64,000 nt of DNA from CBFHND01 sp965657085 (GCA_965657085.1 CBFHND010000017.1:3580-67579); one strand, 5' to 3'; counted from the first letter of the stretch, positions 49,705-59,663 are shown. The notes: generated from the letters alone by a model not told the origin. Program-made: numbers and translations.

Positions 49705-51207
49705 CAGCTTTTGCGCCACCATCTGGTTCACGACCTTTGGGTTGGCCTTGCCGCCCGTGGCCTTCATCACCTGGCCCACGAACCACCCGGCGAGTTTCGG
49801 GTTTTCCTGCGCCTTGGCGACCTGATCGGGGTTGGCGGCGATGATCTCGTCTACCGCGGCCTCGATCGCGCCGGTGTCGGTGACCTGTTTCATGCCTTCG
49901 GTTTCCACGATCTCTGCCGGGTCGCGGCCCGTGGTATAGGCGATCTCGAACACGTCCTTGGCGATCTTGCCGCTGATTGCATCGGATGCAATCAGGTCGA
50001 TGATCCCGCCCAGTTGCGCAGGTGCGACGGGGCTGTCAGTGATGTCGCGGTCGTCTTTCTTCAATCGGCCAAAAAGTTCGTTGATCACCCAGTTCGCGGC
50101 CATCTTGCCATCGCGCCCTTTGGCGACCTCTTCGAAATAGCCTGCGCTGTCCAGATCGGCGGTCAGCACGCTGGCGTCATAATCGGTCAGGCCGAAATCC
50201 GCCATGAACCGCGCCTTCTTGGCGTCGGGCAGTTCGGGCAGGTTGGCCTTGATCTCGTCCACCCACGCTTGTTCGATTTCCAGTGGCAAGAGGTCGGGAT
50301 CAGGGAAATAGCGGTAGTCATGCGCTTCTTCCTTCGAGCGCATGGACCGCGTTTCCTGCTTGTCGGGATCAAACAGGCGCGTTTCCTGATCGACGGTGCC
50401 GCCGCCTTCGACGATGGCGATCTGGCGGCGGGCCTCGACCTCGATGGCCTGCTGGATGAACCGCATTGAGTTCATGTTCTTGATCTCGCAACGGGTGCCG
50501 AGGTGGCTGAAATCCTGCGTTTCCTGATACTTTTCATACTGGCCCGGACGGCAGATTGACACGTTCACATCCGCGCGCATCGCGCCCGACTGCATGTCGC
50601 CGTTACAGGTGCCGAGATACCGCAGGATCTGGCGCAGCTTGGCCAGATAGGCAGCGGCCTCTTCGGGGCCGCGAATGTCGGGGCGGCTGACGATTTCCAT
50701 CAGGCACACACCCGTGCGGTTGAGATCGACGAAGGACATGTTCGGGTCCATGTCATGGATCGACTTGCCCGCGTCCTGTTCCATGTGGATACGTTCGATG
50801 CGCACCATACGTGCGGTCCCGTCGCCCAGTTCCACCAGCACTTCGCCTTCGCCCACGATAGGGTGATACAACTGGCTGATCTGATAGCCCTGCGGCAGGT
50901 CGGGATAGAAATAATTCTTGCGATCAAAGGCCGAATTCAGGTGGATTTCCGCATTGAGGCCCAACCCTGTGCGCACCGCCTGTTCCACGCAATATTCGTT
51001 GATCACCGGCAACATGCCCGGCATCGCGGCATCGACGAAGGCCACGTTGGAATTGGGCTCTGCCCCGAACTGGGTGGACGCCCCCGAGAAGAGCTTGGCG
51101 TTGGAGGACACCTGCGCGTGTACCTCCATCCCGATCACCAGTTCCCAATCGTGTTTGGCTCCGGCGATGACGCGCGGTTTGGGCAGGTCGTAAGTCAGAT
51201 CAAGCAT
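49696..51207 (-). CDS. gatB: Asp/Glu-tRNA(Asn/Gln) amidotransferase subunit B
   Basis: A 503-residue protein. WELVIGMEVHAQVSSNAKLFSG is the N-terminal GatB signature, then LNRTGVCLMEIVSRPDI and GAMRADVNVSI. The C-terminal helical and YqeY-like tail ends GGKANPKVVNQMVAQKL. With GatA and GatC it converts misacylated Glu-tRNA(Gln) (and Asp-tRNA(Asn)) to the amide form. gatA and gatC are not in the window. It converges with the RTX gene. Confidence 0.96.
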   Translation of the reverse strand: MLDLTYDLPKPRVIAGAKHDWELVIGMEVHAQVSSNAKLFSGASTQFGAEPNSNVAFVDAAMPGMLPVINEYCVEQAVRTGLGLNAEIHLNSAFDRKNYFYPDLPQGYQISQLYHPIVGEGEVLVELGDGTARMVRIERIHMEQDAGKSIHDMDPNMSFVDLNRTGVCLMEIVSRPDIRGPEEAAAYLAKLRQILRYLGTCNGDMQSGAMRADVNVSICRPGQYEKYQETQDFSHLGTRCEIKNMNSMRFIQQAIEVEARRQIAIVEGGGTVDQETRLFDPDKQETRSMRSKEEAHDYRYFPDPDLLPLEIEQAWVDEIKANLPELPDAKKARFMADFGLTDYDASVLTADLDSAGYFEEVAKGRDGKMAANWVINELFGRLKKDDRDITDSPVAPAQLGGIIDLIASDAISGKIAKDVFEIAYTTGRDPAEIVETEGMKQVTDTGAIEAAVDEIIAANPDQVAKAQENPKLAGWFVGQVMKATGGKANPKVVNQMVAQKLKG

Positions 51208-51351
51208 GGCAGGCCCTGTGGTATTTGGGGTTCATTGCGGTCATAGATCAGCGCCCCGACAGGGGCAAGAGGCAGGGGCGTTGGCCATGCGACCTCAAGG
51301 CACTGGAAACGCGCAAAGTGCAGGCGTAGCGTGCACGGCAGGAGGTGCGCC

Positions 51352-51879
51352 ATGCAGATCACCGAAATGCCCATTCCGCCGGAATCTTTGATCGCGCCTT
51401 TTGCCGAAGAGCCGGTCACCTATACCGACTGCTATGCGGTGACCGTGCCCGCATCTGTCGATCTTTCCGCCTATATCGCAGCCTTCTATACCACCTGGCT
51501 TTTCCGCGCCGAACGCATGGTGCTGCGCGTTGCGGCCCGCAGGCCCAGCACCGATGCCGAGGCCCATGCGCTGGCAGGTGGCACCGCCGACAGCTTTGCC
51601 GTCTGGACGGTCGAGGGGCGCAGTGCGCAAGACATCCTTTTGGGGGATATATCGGGGCGCACCAAATCATGGTTGATGGTTTCCCCGGAAGACGCTGGCA
51701 CAGGGCTTTTCTTTGGGTCGGTGGTGGTGCCTGAACCGCCGAAAAAGCCGGGGGCTGCGCCCCGGCTGGGGCCGGTCTTTGATGCGCTTCTGGGCGCGCA
51801 CAAGGTCTATTCGCGGATGTTGCTTGGGGCGGCGGCGCGCCGGGTTACGCGGATTCGGTTTGAGCCCCCTGCGGCGTAA
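51352..51879 (+). CDS. DUF2867-like protein
   Basis: A 175-residue protein with GGAGG six bases before the ATG. DCYAVTVPASVDLSAYIAAFY and later LGDISGRTKSWLMVS resemble DUF2867. No signal peptide is evident. Function unknown. Its last 35 bases overlap the 3' end of the convergent gene at 51845, which is long for an overlap of two real genes; both frames look genuine. Confidence 0.7.
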   Translation: MQITEMPIPPESLIAPFAEEPVTYTDCYAVTVPASVDLSAYIAAFYTTWLFRAERMVLRVAARRPSTDAEAHALAGGTADSFAVWTVEGRSAQDILLGDISGRTKSWLMVSPEDAGTGLFFGSVVVPEPPKKPGAAPRLGPVFDALLGAHKVYSRMLLGAAARRVTRIRFEPPAA

Positions 51880-53146
51880 AGATGATCCGTTGACCGGCAG
51901 CAATCTCGCGGCGGAACATATCCGTGAGGAACCGTACGGCATCTGCATGTCCTGACGCGGCAAAGCGATGCGGACAGCGCACCCGCAGATTGTTGTCAAA
52001 CCCACGCGCGGCATGGGCCCAGAGCATCGGGTGCAATTCGGTCAGCTGCTGCCGGATGATCCACCGGGCACAGTCCGCGATCTGCGCGCGCACCAATGCT
52101 GCCTCGTCTGATCCGTGGCTGGTCATGCCCAGGGTGTTGGCGCAATAGGCGGCCAAAAGATTGACTGTGTGCTGATCCGGCTTGCGTTCGAGGATGTCGC
52201 GCATCCCTTCGATGAAGAACTCCAGATCAATGCTGGCGCAGACCTGATCGTCATAGGCAATCGCATCCAGTAAAACCCAGGTGTAGGCGCCCGCACCCCA
52301 GATGTGATGGGTGCGCCCGGCCATGCGCCGCGCCTGAAGCTCAAGATCATGAACCGTGCCGAACCAGCGCGGCAACAGGTGGTTGCCCATCGCACGAAAA
52401 CTGCGGGCGTTCAGCGGATCAAGGTCGATCAACCGCTCGTAGGCGACGACGACGGTGTTCACGTCGGTGGACAGGCCCGCGCGGACCGCGCAGCATGTGG
52501 CCGCCAGCAGGGGCGAGGCATGGGAGACCGCGCAGAAATCCTTGAGGATCGATTGCGCGCGATCAAAGTGCGCCTCGAAAGCGGCGCGGTTGCGGTCGGG
52601 GATTTCGGCGGTCCATCCCGTTCCACGCCAGGCCCATCCGATATCGATATGGGCCTGCGCCACGACCAGCGCGATGGCATAGTCATCGGGATGTTCGGCA
52701 AGGACCTCTTCAAGCGAAACAATACCATCCAGAAGAGGGGCGTCCTTGGCCGGTTTGCCGTTGAGAAGGGCGTGTTCTGCTGCCTGCACCACGTCGGAGC
52801 GTGCGCCAAAGCTGATCAGTTCGGCAACGGTCATGCCGCCGGGCGTCTTTTCGCAGGCGCTTTCAGCGGCGCGGATGGCCTGTGAAATCTCGGTCCAGTT
52901 TTCCTGCCGGGCCAGGCGTTGCCCCATGGTCTGGTGCAAATCGCGCGCACTGTCTTCTGCGGTGGGGTCGGGACAGGGGATTTCCAGCGGCGCGAACTTG
53001 GCTGCGACCGGCTCGGCAAGCGGTTCAGGCCCGGTCCGCAAAGGCATTTGGTGCGCGGGTTCTATCACGCCATCATGCGCCACGCTGTGAGACGAACGGC
53101 TTACAAGGTTTTGTGCCCATCGCTTCATGTCGATCTTCAGTACCAT
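51845..53146 (-). CDS. Unrecognised 433-residue protein
   Basis: I do not recognise a family. The first 60 residues are polar and probably disordered. From about 90 to 420 it is helical with paired-helix spacing suggestive of TPR-like repeats (EEVLAEHPDDYAIALVVAQAH, AYERLIDLDPLNARSFRAMG, WGAGAYTWVLLDAIAYDD). No signal peptide or membrane helix is seen. The start could also be MKRWAQN at 53128. It overlaps the DUF2867-like gene by 35 bases at the 3' end. A 272-bp gap to the next divergent gene should hold its promoter. Confidence 0.7.
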   Translation of the reverse strand: MVLKIDMKRWAQNLVSRSSHSVAHDGVIEPAHQMPLRTGPEPLAEPVAAKFAPLEIPCPDPTAEDSARDLHQTMGQRLARQENWTEISQAIRAAESACEKTPGGMTVAELISFGARSDVVQAAEHALLNGKPAKDAPLLDGIVSLEEVLAEHPDDYAIALVVAQAHIDIGWAWRGTGWTAEIPDRNRAAFEAHFDRAQSILKDFCAVSHASPLLAATCCAVRAGLSTDVNTVVVAYERLIDLDPLNARSFRAMGNHLLPRWFGTVHDLELQARRMAGRTHHIWGAGAYTWVLLDAIAYDDQVCASIDLEFFIEGMRDILERKPDQHTVNLLAAYCANTLGMTSHGSDEAALVRAQIADCARWIIRQQLTELHPMLWAHAARGFDNNLRVRCPHRFAASGHADAVRFLTDMFRREIAAGQRIIFTPQGAQTESA

Positions 53147-53418
53147 ATTCCAACCTGGAACTACTTACGTCCGCTGCCGAAATGCCGGGCGTTTGCGGCT
53201 CAAAGAAGGCGCTTCAAAGGTAACTTGACGCTCTTTGATGTGCGCATAGGTTGAATTCCGCGCAAATACCCGTTTTGGGTGTGGTTTTGTTAACGTTTTA
53301 GGCGATTTATGGCCGTCTGCCGGTGCGCTGGATGCCTGTCGGTCCCACCTGTTGGCGATGATTTGCGCGGTTTGAATTGGTGCTTCTCTTGTGCCGTTCG
53401 GGCGGGCATAAATGGCCC

Positions 53419-54105
53419 ATGAGAATATTGTTGGTCCCACTTCTGACGGCGCTTTGGGCAGGCGGTGGCGCAGCGGATACCACCTCCGGCGCGCCTGCAA
53501 TGCCATCAACAGTGACCGCCGCCATCGCGACGGACCTGCGCCCACCCGCGCGGGATGGCAACGTGCCCCGCACCCGCTGGCAGCATCAGGCGGACCATGT
53601 GTTGTGGAACCGCGCGGCCCTTTCGGCGCTCAAGGCCCATGGTGCGCCTTTGGTGTCGCTGGTGCCCCGCGACATCGCCGATTGGTGCCCCAACTATCCG
53701 AAAGGCAGTGACGCGGATCGCCGGGCGTTCTGGGTGGGTTTCATGTCTGCATTGGCCAAACATGAAAGCACATACAAGCCCCGGGCGGTCGGGGGCGGCG
53801 GGCGTTGGTACGGTCTCTTGCAGATCCTGCCGGCCACAGCGCGAGGCTACAAATGCAACGTCGGCACGGGCGAAGCGCTGAAGAACGGCGCGGCCAACCT
53901 CAGCTGTGCGGTGCGCATCATGGCGGTGACTGTGCCGCGTGACGGCGTCGTACATGGGCGCGACAGCCGCTGGCGCGGGGTCAGCGCCGATTGGGGGCCC
54001 ATGCGCAACCCCTCGAAACGTGCCGATATTGCCGGCTGGACAAGCCGCCAAAGCTATTGTGCGTCGCCCGGTGCGATCCGGCCACGGCCCCGGCCTGCAG
54101 GCTAA
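53419..54105 (+). CDS. Lytic-transglycosylase-like exported protein
   Basis: A 228-residue protein. Residues 1-19 (MRILLVPLLTALWAGGGAA) are a signal peptide. The SLT-like domain shows the catalytic Glu in SALAKHESTYKPRA and then GRWYGLLQILPATARGY, the expected Gly-Leu-x-Q-x-x-P order. It should cleave peptidoglycan glycan strands in the periplasm. The Pro/Arg tail is short. Its stop overlaps the next convergent stop by four bases. Confidence 0.8.
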   Translation: MRILLVPLLTALWAGGGAADTTSGAPAMPSTVTAAIATDLRPPARDGNVPRTRWQHQADHVLWNRAALSALKAHGAPLVSLVPRDIADWCPNYPKGSDADRRAFWVGFMSALAKHESTYKPRAVGGGGRWYGLLQILPATARGYKCNVGTGEALKNGAANLSCAVRIMAVTVPRDGVVHGRDSRWRGVSADWGPMRNPSKRADIAGWTSRQSYCASPGAIRPRPRPAG

Positions 54106-54539
54106 CCCACCAAAGAGAAGTGATGACGCTTGACCGTGACGCCGCGCGCGGTCAGTGCCGCTTCGAAGTCACGGTGGGGTGGGACCACATCCAGCGGCAG
54201 GCGGTCCTTGCGTCCTGACGGCATGACTGCGCTGGCGCGCACGGACATGTCCAGCCGGGTATCCAGCCGGATGTGGTCAATCCGGTCCAGATCGATGTGA
54301 CCCTCGCGCCGCCCTGACACCCATGTGATCGCCGTGTCGGTCAACTCCAGCTTTGAGGTGCGCGCGGTTGCCAGATCAATGAGTGCAGGCAAAGTAAACA
54401 GCGCCAGTACCCATATGATCCACAAGGCCGCGTCCAGCCACACAACAGCAGCAGCCATCGTCGCCCAAAGCCCCAGCACCGTCAGCGCCGTGGGCCAATT
54501 CCGGCCGGTTGTCTGATAAGTGTAGGGGGCTTCTTTCAC
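54102..54539 (-). CDS. Membrane protein with PH-like domain, unknown function
   Basis: A 145-residue protein from a GTG start. Two adjacent membrane helices (ALTVLGLWATMAAAVVWLDAALWIIWVLALF) are followed by a beta-rich part (KLELTDTAITWVSGRREGHIDLDRIDHIRL) like bacterial PH domains. The family is not certain. It lies three bases after the SDR gene and may be cotranscribed with it. Confidence 0.65.
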   Translation of the reverse strand: MKEAPYTYQTTGRNWPTALTVLGLWATMAAAVVWLDAALWIIWVLALFTLPALIDLATARTSKLELTDTAITWVSGRREGHIDLDRIDHIRLDTRLDMSVRASAVMPSGRKDRLPLDVVPPHRDFEAALTARGVTVKRHHFSLVG

Positions 54540-54542
54540 TGT

Positions 54543-55271
54543 TTACCGCCCGCCGGTCACGTCCAGCGTGGAGCCTGTGACATAGCTGGCCTCGTCCGAG
54601 CAGAGCCAGAGAATCGCGCGGGCCACTTCTTCGGCGGAGCCTGTGCGTTTCATCGGCACCATATGGGCCAGGCGTTCGGCGCGGTCGGGCTCTCCGCCCT
54701 TGGCGTGGATCGCGGTTTCAATGAGGCCGGGGCGCACAGCCATGACGCGAATGCCCGCGCCCGAAACTTCGTCGGACAGACCCTTGGTGAAGGTGTCGAT
54801 GGCGGCCTTGGACGCGGCATAATCGACATACTGGTTGCCCGAGCCGAGCCGCGCGGCCGCCGAGGACACGTTGACAATGACACCCGATGCCATGCGCCGC
54901 ACGGCCCCTTGTGCCATCAGCATCGCGCCGATCACGTTCACATCAAACATGCGCCGCAAGCGGTCATAGCTCATATCCGTGAGTTTGGCCGTCTGATCCA
55001 CGATGCCCGCGTTGTTGATCAGCGCATCGAGCCGTCCAAATTCTGCATCAAGCGTGGCGTAGGTGCGCTCAATCACCTCCGGGTCTGCTACGTCGCCCTG
55101 CACCAGCACCACGCGTGCGCCCGCCGCCGCGCAGGTGGCCTTGACCGCGTCCGCTCCGGCCGCGTCGCTGTGGTAGGTCAACAGAAGGTCATAGTCGGGC
55201 GCGGCCAGCGTGGCACAGGCGGCACCAATGCCGGAGGAGGCTCCGGTGATCAGGCAGACGGGACGGGACAT
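54543..55271 (-). CDS. SDR-family oxidoreductase
   Basis: A 242-residue classical short-chain dehydrogenase. GASSGIG near residue 10 binds the cofactor, NNAG near 87 is the core motif, and the catalytic Ser and Y-x-x-x-K are in SSAAARLG and YAASKAA. GSTLDVTGGR ends it. The residue after the first strand does not clearly fix NAD or NADP. The substrate is unknown. It is 35 bp downstream of pepN on the same strand. Confidence 0.9.
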   Translation of the reverse strand: MSRPVCLITGASSGIGAACATLAAPDYDLLLTYHSDAAGADAVKATCAAAGARVVLVQGDVADPEVIERTYATLDAEFGRLDALINNAGIVDQTAKLTDMSYDRLRRMFDVNVIGAMLMAQGAVRRMASGVIVNVSSAAARLGSGNQYVDYAASKAAIDTFTKGLSDEVSGAGIRVMAVRPGLIETAIHAKGGEPDRAERLAHMVPMKRTGSAEEVARAILWLCSDEASYVTGSTLDVTGGR

Positions 55272-55306
55272 GGCGTTTCCTTTTCAGGTTCTTCAAAGGG
55301 CAGGGA

Positions 55307-57850
55307 TCACGCCTCGCGGATGCGGGTGATCATTTCGGTTGTGTCGCGGCTGAGGTTCGGGGTGGACGCGATGCGGTCCAGTTGCGTGCCGATCAGTGAC
55401 TGGCGGATCTGGTCATAACGCCGCCATGTCTGGAAGGCTGAACACATCCGCGCGGTGGTCTGCGGGTTGACCGGATCCAGCTGGATCAGCCAATCGGCCA
55501 GCAGGGCATAGCCTGAGCCGTCCTTGGCATGAAAGCCCGCGTGATGCATGGCCAGAGCGCCCAACGTGGCGCGAAACCGGTTGGGGTTCTTCCAGTTGAA
55601 CGCCGCGTGGCGGGTCAGGGCGGTGGCCGTGTCTGCGGCATCGTCGGGCCTGGCCTCGATCACCTGAAGCGAGAACCACTTGTCCATCACCAGACGGTCG
55701 TCGCGCCATTGTTCTTCGAAGGCGGCCAGCGCCGCATCGCCGCGACCCGCGCGGATCAGGTTCGCAAGGGCGGCCAGTTGCTGGGTCATATTGGTGGCTG
55801 CATCGTATTGCGCTTGTGCCGCATTGCCACCGTCCAACCGGGTCAGCAGGGACAGGGCGGCGTTGCCAAGCGCGCGTTGGCCCGCCTGTTCGGCGTCGGG
55901 CGAGAAGGGGGCCGTGACCTGATGCTGTGCGTATAGGTCCGGCAGAAGGTCGGACAGGTGCCGGGCCATCGCCTCTTTCATCGCCTCGGATGCTGCATGG
56001 ATCGCATCGGGGTCAGGCGTGTCGCCTCTTGCGTGCAGGCTGGTGGCCAGTTCGCTCTGACTGGGCAGGCCCAGCATCAGCGCGCGGTAGGCGGGGTCGG
56101 CGCTGTCATCGCGCAGAACCGCCGCGATCCCGTCGAGATAGGCGGCGTCCGGTTTGGTGCCCTTGTCGATGCTCGACAGCAGTGACGCCCGCGCCAGCGC
56201 GCGCCCCGATTCCCAGCGGTTGAACGGATCGGTGTCATGGGCCAGCAAAAAGGCGTGATCGGCCGCGAAGTCCAGAACCACCGGCGCGGAAAACCCGCGC
56301 AGAACCGACGCCTTGGGCCGCGTGGCCTGACCGGGGAAGCTGAAGCTCTGGGTGGCTTTGGTCACTTCCAGCACTTGCGTCGGCATCACCTCGTCGCCGT
56401 TTTGTCCCAACAGGCCCACGGCCACGGGGATCACCTGTGGCAGCGGGTCGGGGGTTGCGGCGCTGGGCGGCGTGGATTGGGTGAAGGTCAGGGTATATGT
56501 GTCGCCTTCGAACGCCTCTGTGACCTTCAGGTGCGGCGTGCCCGCCTGTGCGTACCAGCGTTTGAATTGGCTCAGATCGCGGCCCGTGGCATCCTCGAAC
56601 ACTTTCAGCCAATCCTCGATGGTGCAGGCCTGCCCATCGTGGCGGTCGAAATAGAGGTCCAGTGCCTTTGTATAGGCCTCGGCCCCCACCAACGTGCGCA
56701 GCATCCCGATGACCTCGGCGCCCTTTTCATAGACGGTCGCGGTGTAAAAGTTGTTGATCTCCTGAAAGCTTTCGGGCCGCACCGGATGGGCCAGAGGCCC
56801 CTGATCCTCGGTGAACTGGCGTGCGCGCAGGTCGATCACGTCCGAAATCCGCTTGACCGGGGCGCTGCGCATGTCGGAGGTGAACTGCGCATCGCGGAAC
56901 ACGGTCAGCCCTTCCTTCAGACACAGCTGGAACCAGTCGCGGCAGGTGATGCGGTTGCCCGTCCAATTGTGGAAATATTCGTGCGCGATGATCGCCTCGA
57001 TGCGTTCGAAATTCATGTCGGTGGCGGTTTCGGGGCTGGCAAGCACGGCAGAGGCGTTGAAGATGTTCAGCCCCTTGTTTTCCATTGCGCCCATGTTGAA
57101 ATCGTCCACCGCCACGATGTTGAACACATCCAGATCGTATTCACGGCCATAGACCTCTTCATCCCAGCGCATGGAGGCCTTGAGCGCCTCCATCCCGAAG
57201 GCACATTTGCCCTCGTCACCGGGTCGCACGTACAGCGCCAGATCGACCTTGCGCCCACTTTCGGTGGTGAAACTGTCGCGGTGCGCCACCAGATCGCCCG
57301 CCACCAGCGCAAAGAGGTAGGCAGGTTTGGGCCATGGATCATGCCATTCGGCCCACCCGTCGCCCGAGGCCACGGGGTTGCCGTTGGACAAAAGCACCGG
57401 ATGCGGCCCGTTTACCCGCACGGTAAAGACGCTCATCACGTCGGGGCGGTCGGGGTAGAAGGTGATCTTGCGAAAGCCCTCGGCCTCGCACTGGGTGCAA
57501 TACATGCCGTTTGATCGGTAGAGGCCTTCAAGGGCGGTGTTGGCCTCGGGATCGATCTGCACCTCGCATTCCCAGGTGAAGGGGATCGACGGCACATCGC
57601 AGGTCAGCCCGGCGTCTGTCACTGTCGGCGTGACCGGATCGCCATCGATGCTGGCCTTGATCAGGTTCAGGTTCTCACCATGCAGGAAAAACGTAGGGTC
57701 CGTGGCCGCGGGGTTGGGTGCAAACCGGATGCGCGCCCGTACCCGCGTGGCCGACGGGGCCAGATCGAATGTCAGGTGCACCCGTTCCACGGTATAGCCG
57801 AAGGGCGTGTAATCCTTGAGGAAGATCGTCTGGGGGGCAGCGTCGCGCAT
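55307..57850 (-). CDS. pepN: Aminopeptidase N (M1 family)
   Basis: An 847-residue zinc peptidase. GAMENKG near residue 253 is the exopeptidase motif, and HEYFHNWTGNRITCRD near 291 has the HExxH zinc site, with the third ligand Glu 18 residues later in CLKEG. Length and C-terminal helical domain fit the E. coli PepN type. It removes N-terminal residues from peptides in the cytoplasm. MRDAAPQT (57850) is the better start; the longer frame lacks conservation. Confidence 0.95.
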   Translation of the reverse strand: MRDAAPQTIFLKDYTPFGYTVERVHLTFDLAPSATRVRARIRFAPNPAATDPTFFLHGENLNLIKASIDGDPVTPTVTDAGLTCDVPSIPFTWECEVQIDPEANTALEGLYRSNGMYCTQCEAEGFRKITFYPDRPDVMSVFTVRVNGPHPVLLSNGNPVASGDGWAEWHDPWPKPAYLFALVAGDLVAHRDSFTTESGRKVDLALYVRPGDEGKCAFGMEALKASMRWDEEVYGREYDLDVFNIVAVDDFNMGAMENKGLNIFNASAVLASPETATDMNFERIEAIIAHEYFHNWTGNRITCRDWFQLCLKEGLTVFRDAQFTSDMRSAPVKRISDVIDLRARQFTEDQGPLAHPVRPESFQEINNFYTATVYEKGAEVIGMLRTLVGAEAYTKALDLYFDRHDGQACTIEDWLKVFEDATGRDLSQFKRWYAQAGTPHLKVTEAFEGDTYTLTFTQSTPPSAATPDPLPQVIPVAVGLLGQNGDEVMPTQVLEVTKATQSFSFPGQATRPKASVLRGFSAPVVLDFAADHAFLLAHDTDPFNRWESGRALARASLLSSIDKGTKPDAAYLDGIAAVLRDDSADPAYRALMLGLPSQSELATSLHARGDTPDPDAIHAASEAMKEAMARHLSDLLPDLYAQHQVTAPFSPDAEQAGQRALGNAALSLLTRLDGGNAAQAQYDAATNMTQQLAALANLIRAGRGDAALAAFEEQWRDDRLVMDKWFSLQVIEARPDDAADTATALTRHAAFNWKNPNRFRATLGALAMHHAGFHAKDGSGYALLADWLIQLDPVNPQTTARMCSAFQTWRRYDQIRQSLIGTQLDRIASTPNLSRDTTEMITRIREA

Positions 57851-57984
57851 TGCGGGATTCCCTGAAATGGCTTGTAATCGTATGACACTAGAACGCCCCA
57901 TGGGCAGCTTCAAGCGCGCCTGTGCGCCGGATTTACCGCGCCGCTGCTCTTTCCTTGGCGTGCGGGGGATTTATCTGGTGCGCC

Positions 57985-59493
57985 ATGCAAAAGCCCATCC
58001 TCCTTTGGTTCAAACGCGATTTGCGCGTGGTCGATCATGCCCCGCTTGCACGGGCGGCGGCGATGGGGCCGGTTTTGCCGCTGTTCATCTGGGAGCCGAT
58101 GGCGTGGCAGCAAGGGGATGTGGCGGGCCGCCAGTTCGATTTCGTGGCCGAATGCGTCGACGATCTGCGGGATGATCTGGCGCGCCTGGGTCTGGATTTG
58201 TGCGAGCGGGTCGGGCCTGCGGTCGAGGTGCTGGGTGACCTGCACCGCGCAACTGGATTTGCGACAATGTTGAGCCATGAGGAAACCGGCAACGGCTGGA
58301 GCTATGCACGCGATATCGAGGTAGGGGCGTGGGCCTCGGCCAATGGTGTGGCTTGGGAAGAAATGGCAGGCGCAGGCGTGGTCCGGCGGCTGAATGGGCG
58401 CGATGGCTGGGCCAAACGGCGCAATGCGTTCGTGGCGCGGCCTTTGGAGGCTGTGGGTGCGGTCATTGGTGCCGCGCCGCATCCATCGCACGCCCGCCCG
58501 GATTGGCTGCGTGGTGATCATTGTCCGCACAGACAGCGCGGCGGCCGCAGGGCCGCGCTGGCCACGCTTGACAGTTTTCTCAATGAACGTGGGCGACCCT
58601 ACCGTGCGGCCATGTCCTCGCCCCTCGGGGGCGAACGGGGCTGTTCGCGCCTGTCGCCGCATCTGGCCTTTGGCACCCTGTCGGGCCGCGAGGCCGCGCA
58701 GGCCGCATCCGCCCGTGCCCAAGGCGAAATTGACGGCACTTGGCGCAAGTCTTTGCAGTCCTTTCAGGCGCGTCTGGCATGGCGCGATCACTTCATGCAA
58801 AAGCTTGAGGACGAACCGGCGCTGGAATACCGCGCGATGCACCCCGCCTGCGAAGACCTGCGCCCGAAAATCCCCGACACCGCGCGGTTGGAGGCTTGGG
58901 CCAAGGGCGAAACCGGTCTGCCCTTTGTCGATGCCTGCATGCGCTACGTGGCGGCCACCGGATGGCTGAACTTTCGGATGCGCGCGATGGTCACGGCCGT
59001 GGCCTCATATCACCTGTGGCTGGATTGGCGCGCCAGCGGGCAGGTGCTGGCCCGTCTTTTCACCGATTACGAGCCGGGCATTCACTGGCCGCAGGTTCAG
59101 ATGCAGTCGGGCACCACGGGCATGAACACCGTGCGGATTTACAATCCCGTCAAACAGGGCGCCGATCAGGACCCGCAGGGCGTCTTTACCCGCCGTTGGG
59201 TGCCGGAATTGGCGCAGGTCCCCGATGTGCACCTGCAAACGCCGTGGACATGGGAGGGGGCGGCGCGCCTGCATTATCCGCCCCCCATCGTGGACGTGGC
59301 GCAGGCGGCGCGGGAGGCCCGCGCGGCGGTCTTTGCTGTGCGCAAGAGCGATGGGTTTCGCGCCGTGGCGGGCAAGATCGTGGAAAAACACGCCAGCCGC
59401 AAATCCGAAGACAGCCGCTTTGTCGATGATCGCGCCCCGCGCCGAAAAGCCCGCAAGGCTGCCGATCCGCGCCAGCAGGGGTTTGATTTCTGA
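57985..59493 (+). CDS. phrB: Cryptochrome/DNA photolyase family protein
   Basis: A 502-residue flavoprotein. The N-terminal photolyase domain starts ILLWFKRDLRVVDHAPL. The FAD domain contains RLSPHLAFGTLSGREA, FQARLAWRDHFMQKL and GLPFVDACMRYVAATGWLNFRMR. It should repair UV dimers or act as a blue-light sensor; the usual C-terminal four-Cys cluster of the FeS group is not seen. A basic tail of about 70 residues extends the end. A DUF2256 gene follows in the same transcript (TGATG), a common partner of this family. Confidence 0.85.
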   Translation: MQKPILLWFKRDLRVVDHAPLARAAAMGPVLPLFIWEPMAWQQGDVAGRQFDFVAECVDDLRDDLARLGLDLCERVGPAVEVLGDLHRATGFATMLSHEETGNGWSYARDIEVGAWASANGVAWEEMAGAGVVRRLNGRDGWAKRRNAFVARPLEAVGAVIGAAPHPSHARPDWLRGDHCPHRQRGGRRAALATLDSFLNERGRPYRAAMSSPLGGERGCSRLSPHLAFGTLSGREAAQAASARAQGEIDGTWRKSLQSFQARLAWRDHFMQKLEDEPALEYRAMHPACEDLRPKIPDTARLEAWAKGETGLPFVDACMRYVAATGWLNFRMRAMVTAVASYHLWLDWRASGQVLARLFTDYEPGIHWPQVQMQSGTTGMNTVRIYNPVKQGADQDPQGVFTRRWVPELAQVPDVHLQTPWTWEGAARLHYPPPIVDVAQAAREARAAVFAVRKSDGFRAVAGKIVEKHASRKSEDSRFVDDRAPRRKARKAADPRQQGFDF

Positions 59494-59663
59494 TGGCCCG
59501 CATGCGCCGCAAGGGCGATCTTTTGCAAAAACCCTGCGCCACCTGCGGTCGCCCGTTTGCGTGGCGCAAGAAGTGGGCGGCGGTCTGGGACGAGGTGAAA
59601 TACTGCTCCGACAGGTGCCGATCTGCTGCTCGGAACAGCAAATTCAAGAAAGTGGTAAAATAA
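59493..59663 (+). CDS. DUF2256 small zinc-ribbon-like protein
   Basis: A 56-residue basic protein, MARMRRKGDLLQKPCATCGR onward. The four-Cys arrangement CATC then CSDRC (residues 15, 18, 38 and 42) and FAWRKKWAAVWDEVKYC match DUF2256. The start overlaps the photolyase stop as TGATG, so it is translated in step with it. These proteins are found next to cryptochrome/photolyase genes. Role unknown. The stop falls within the glcB operator palindrome. Confidence 0.85.
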   Translation: MARMRRKGDLLQKPCATCGRPFAWRKKWAAVWDEVKYCSDRCRSAARNSKFKKVVK

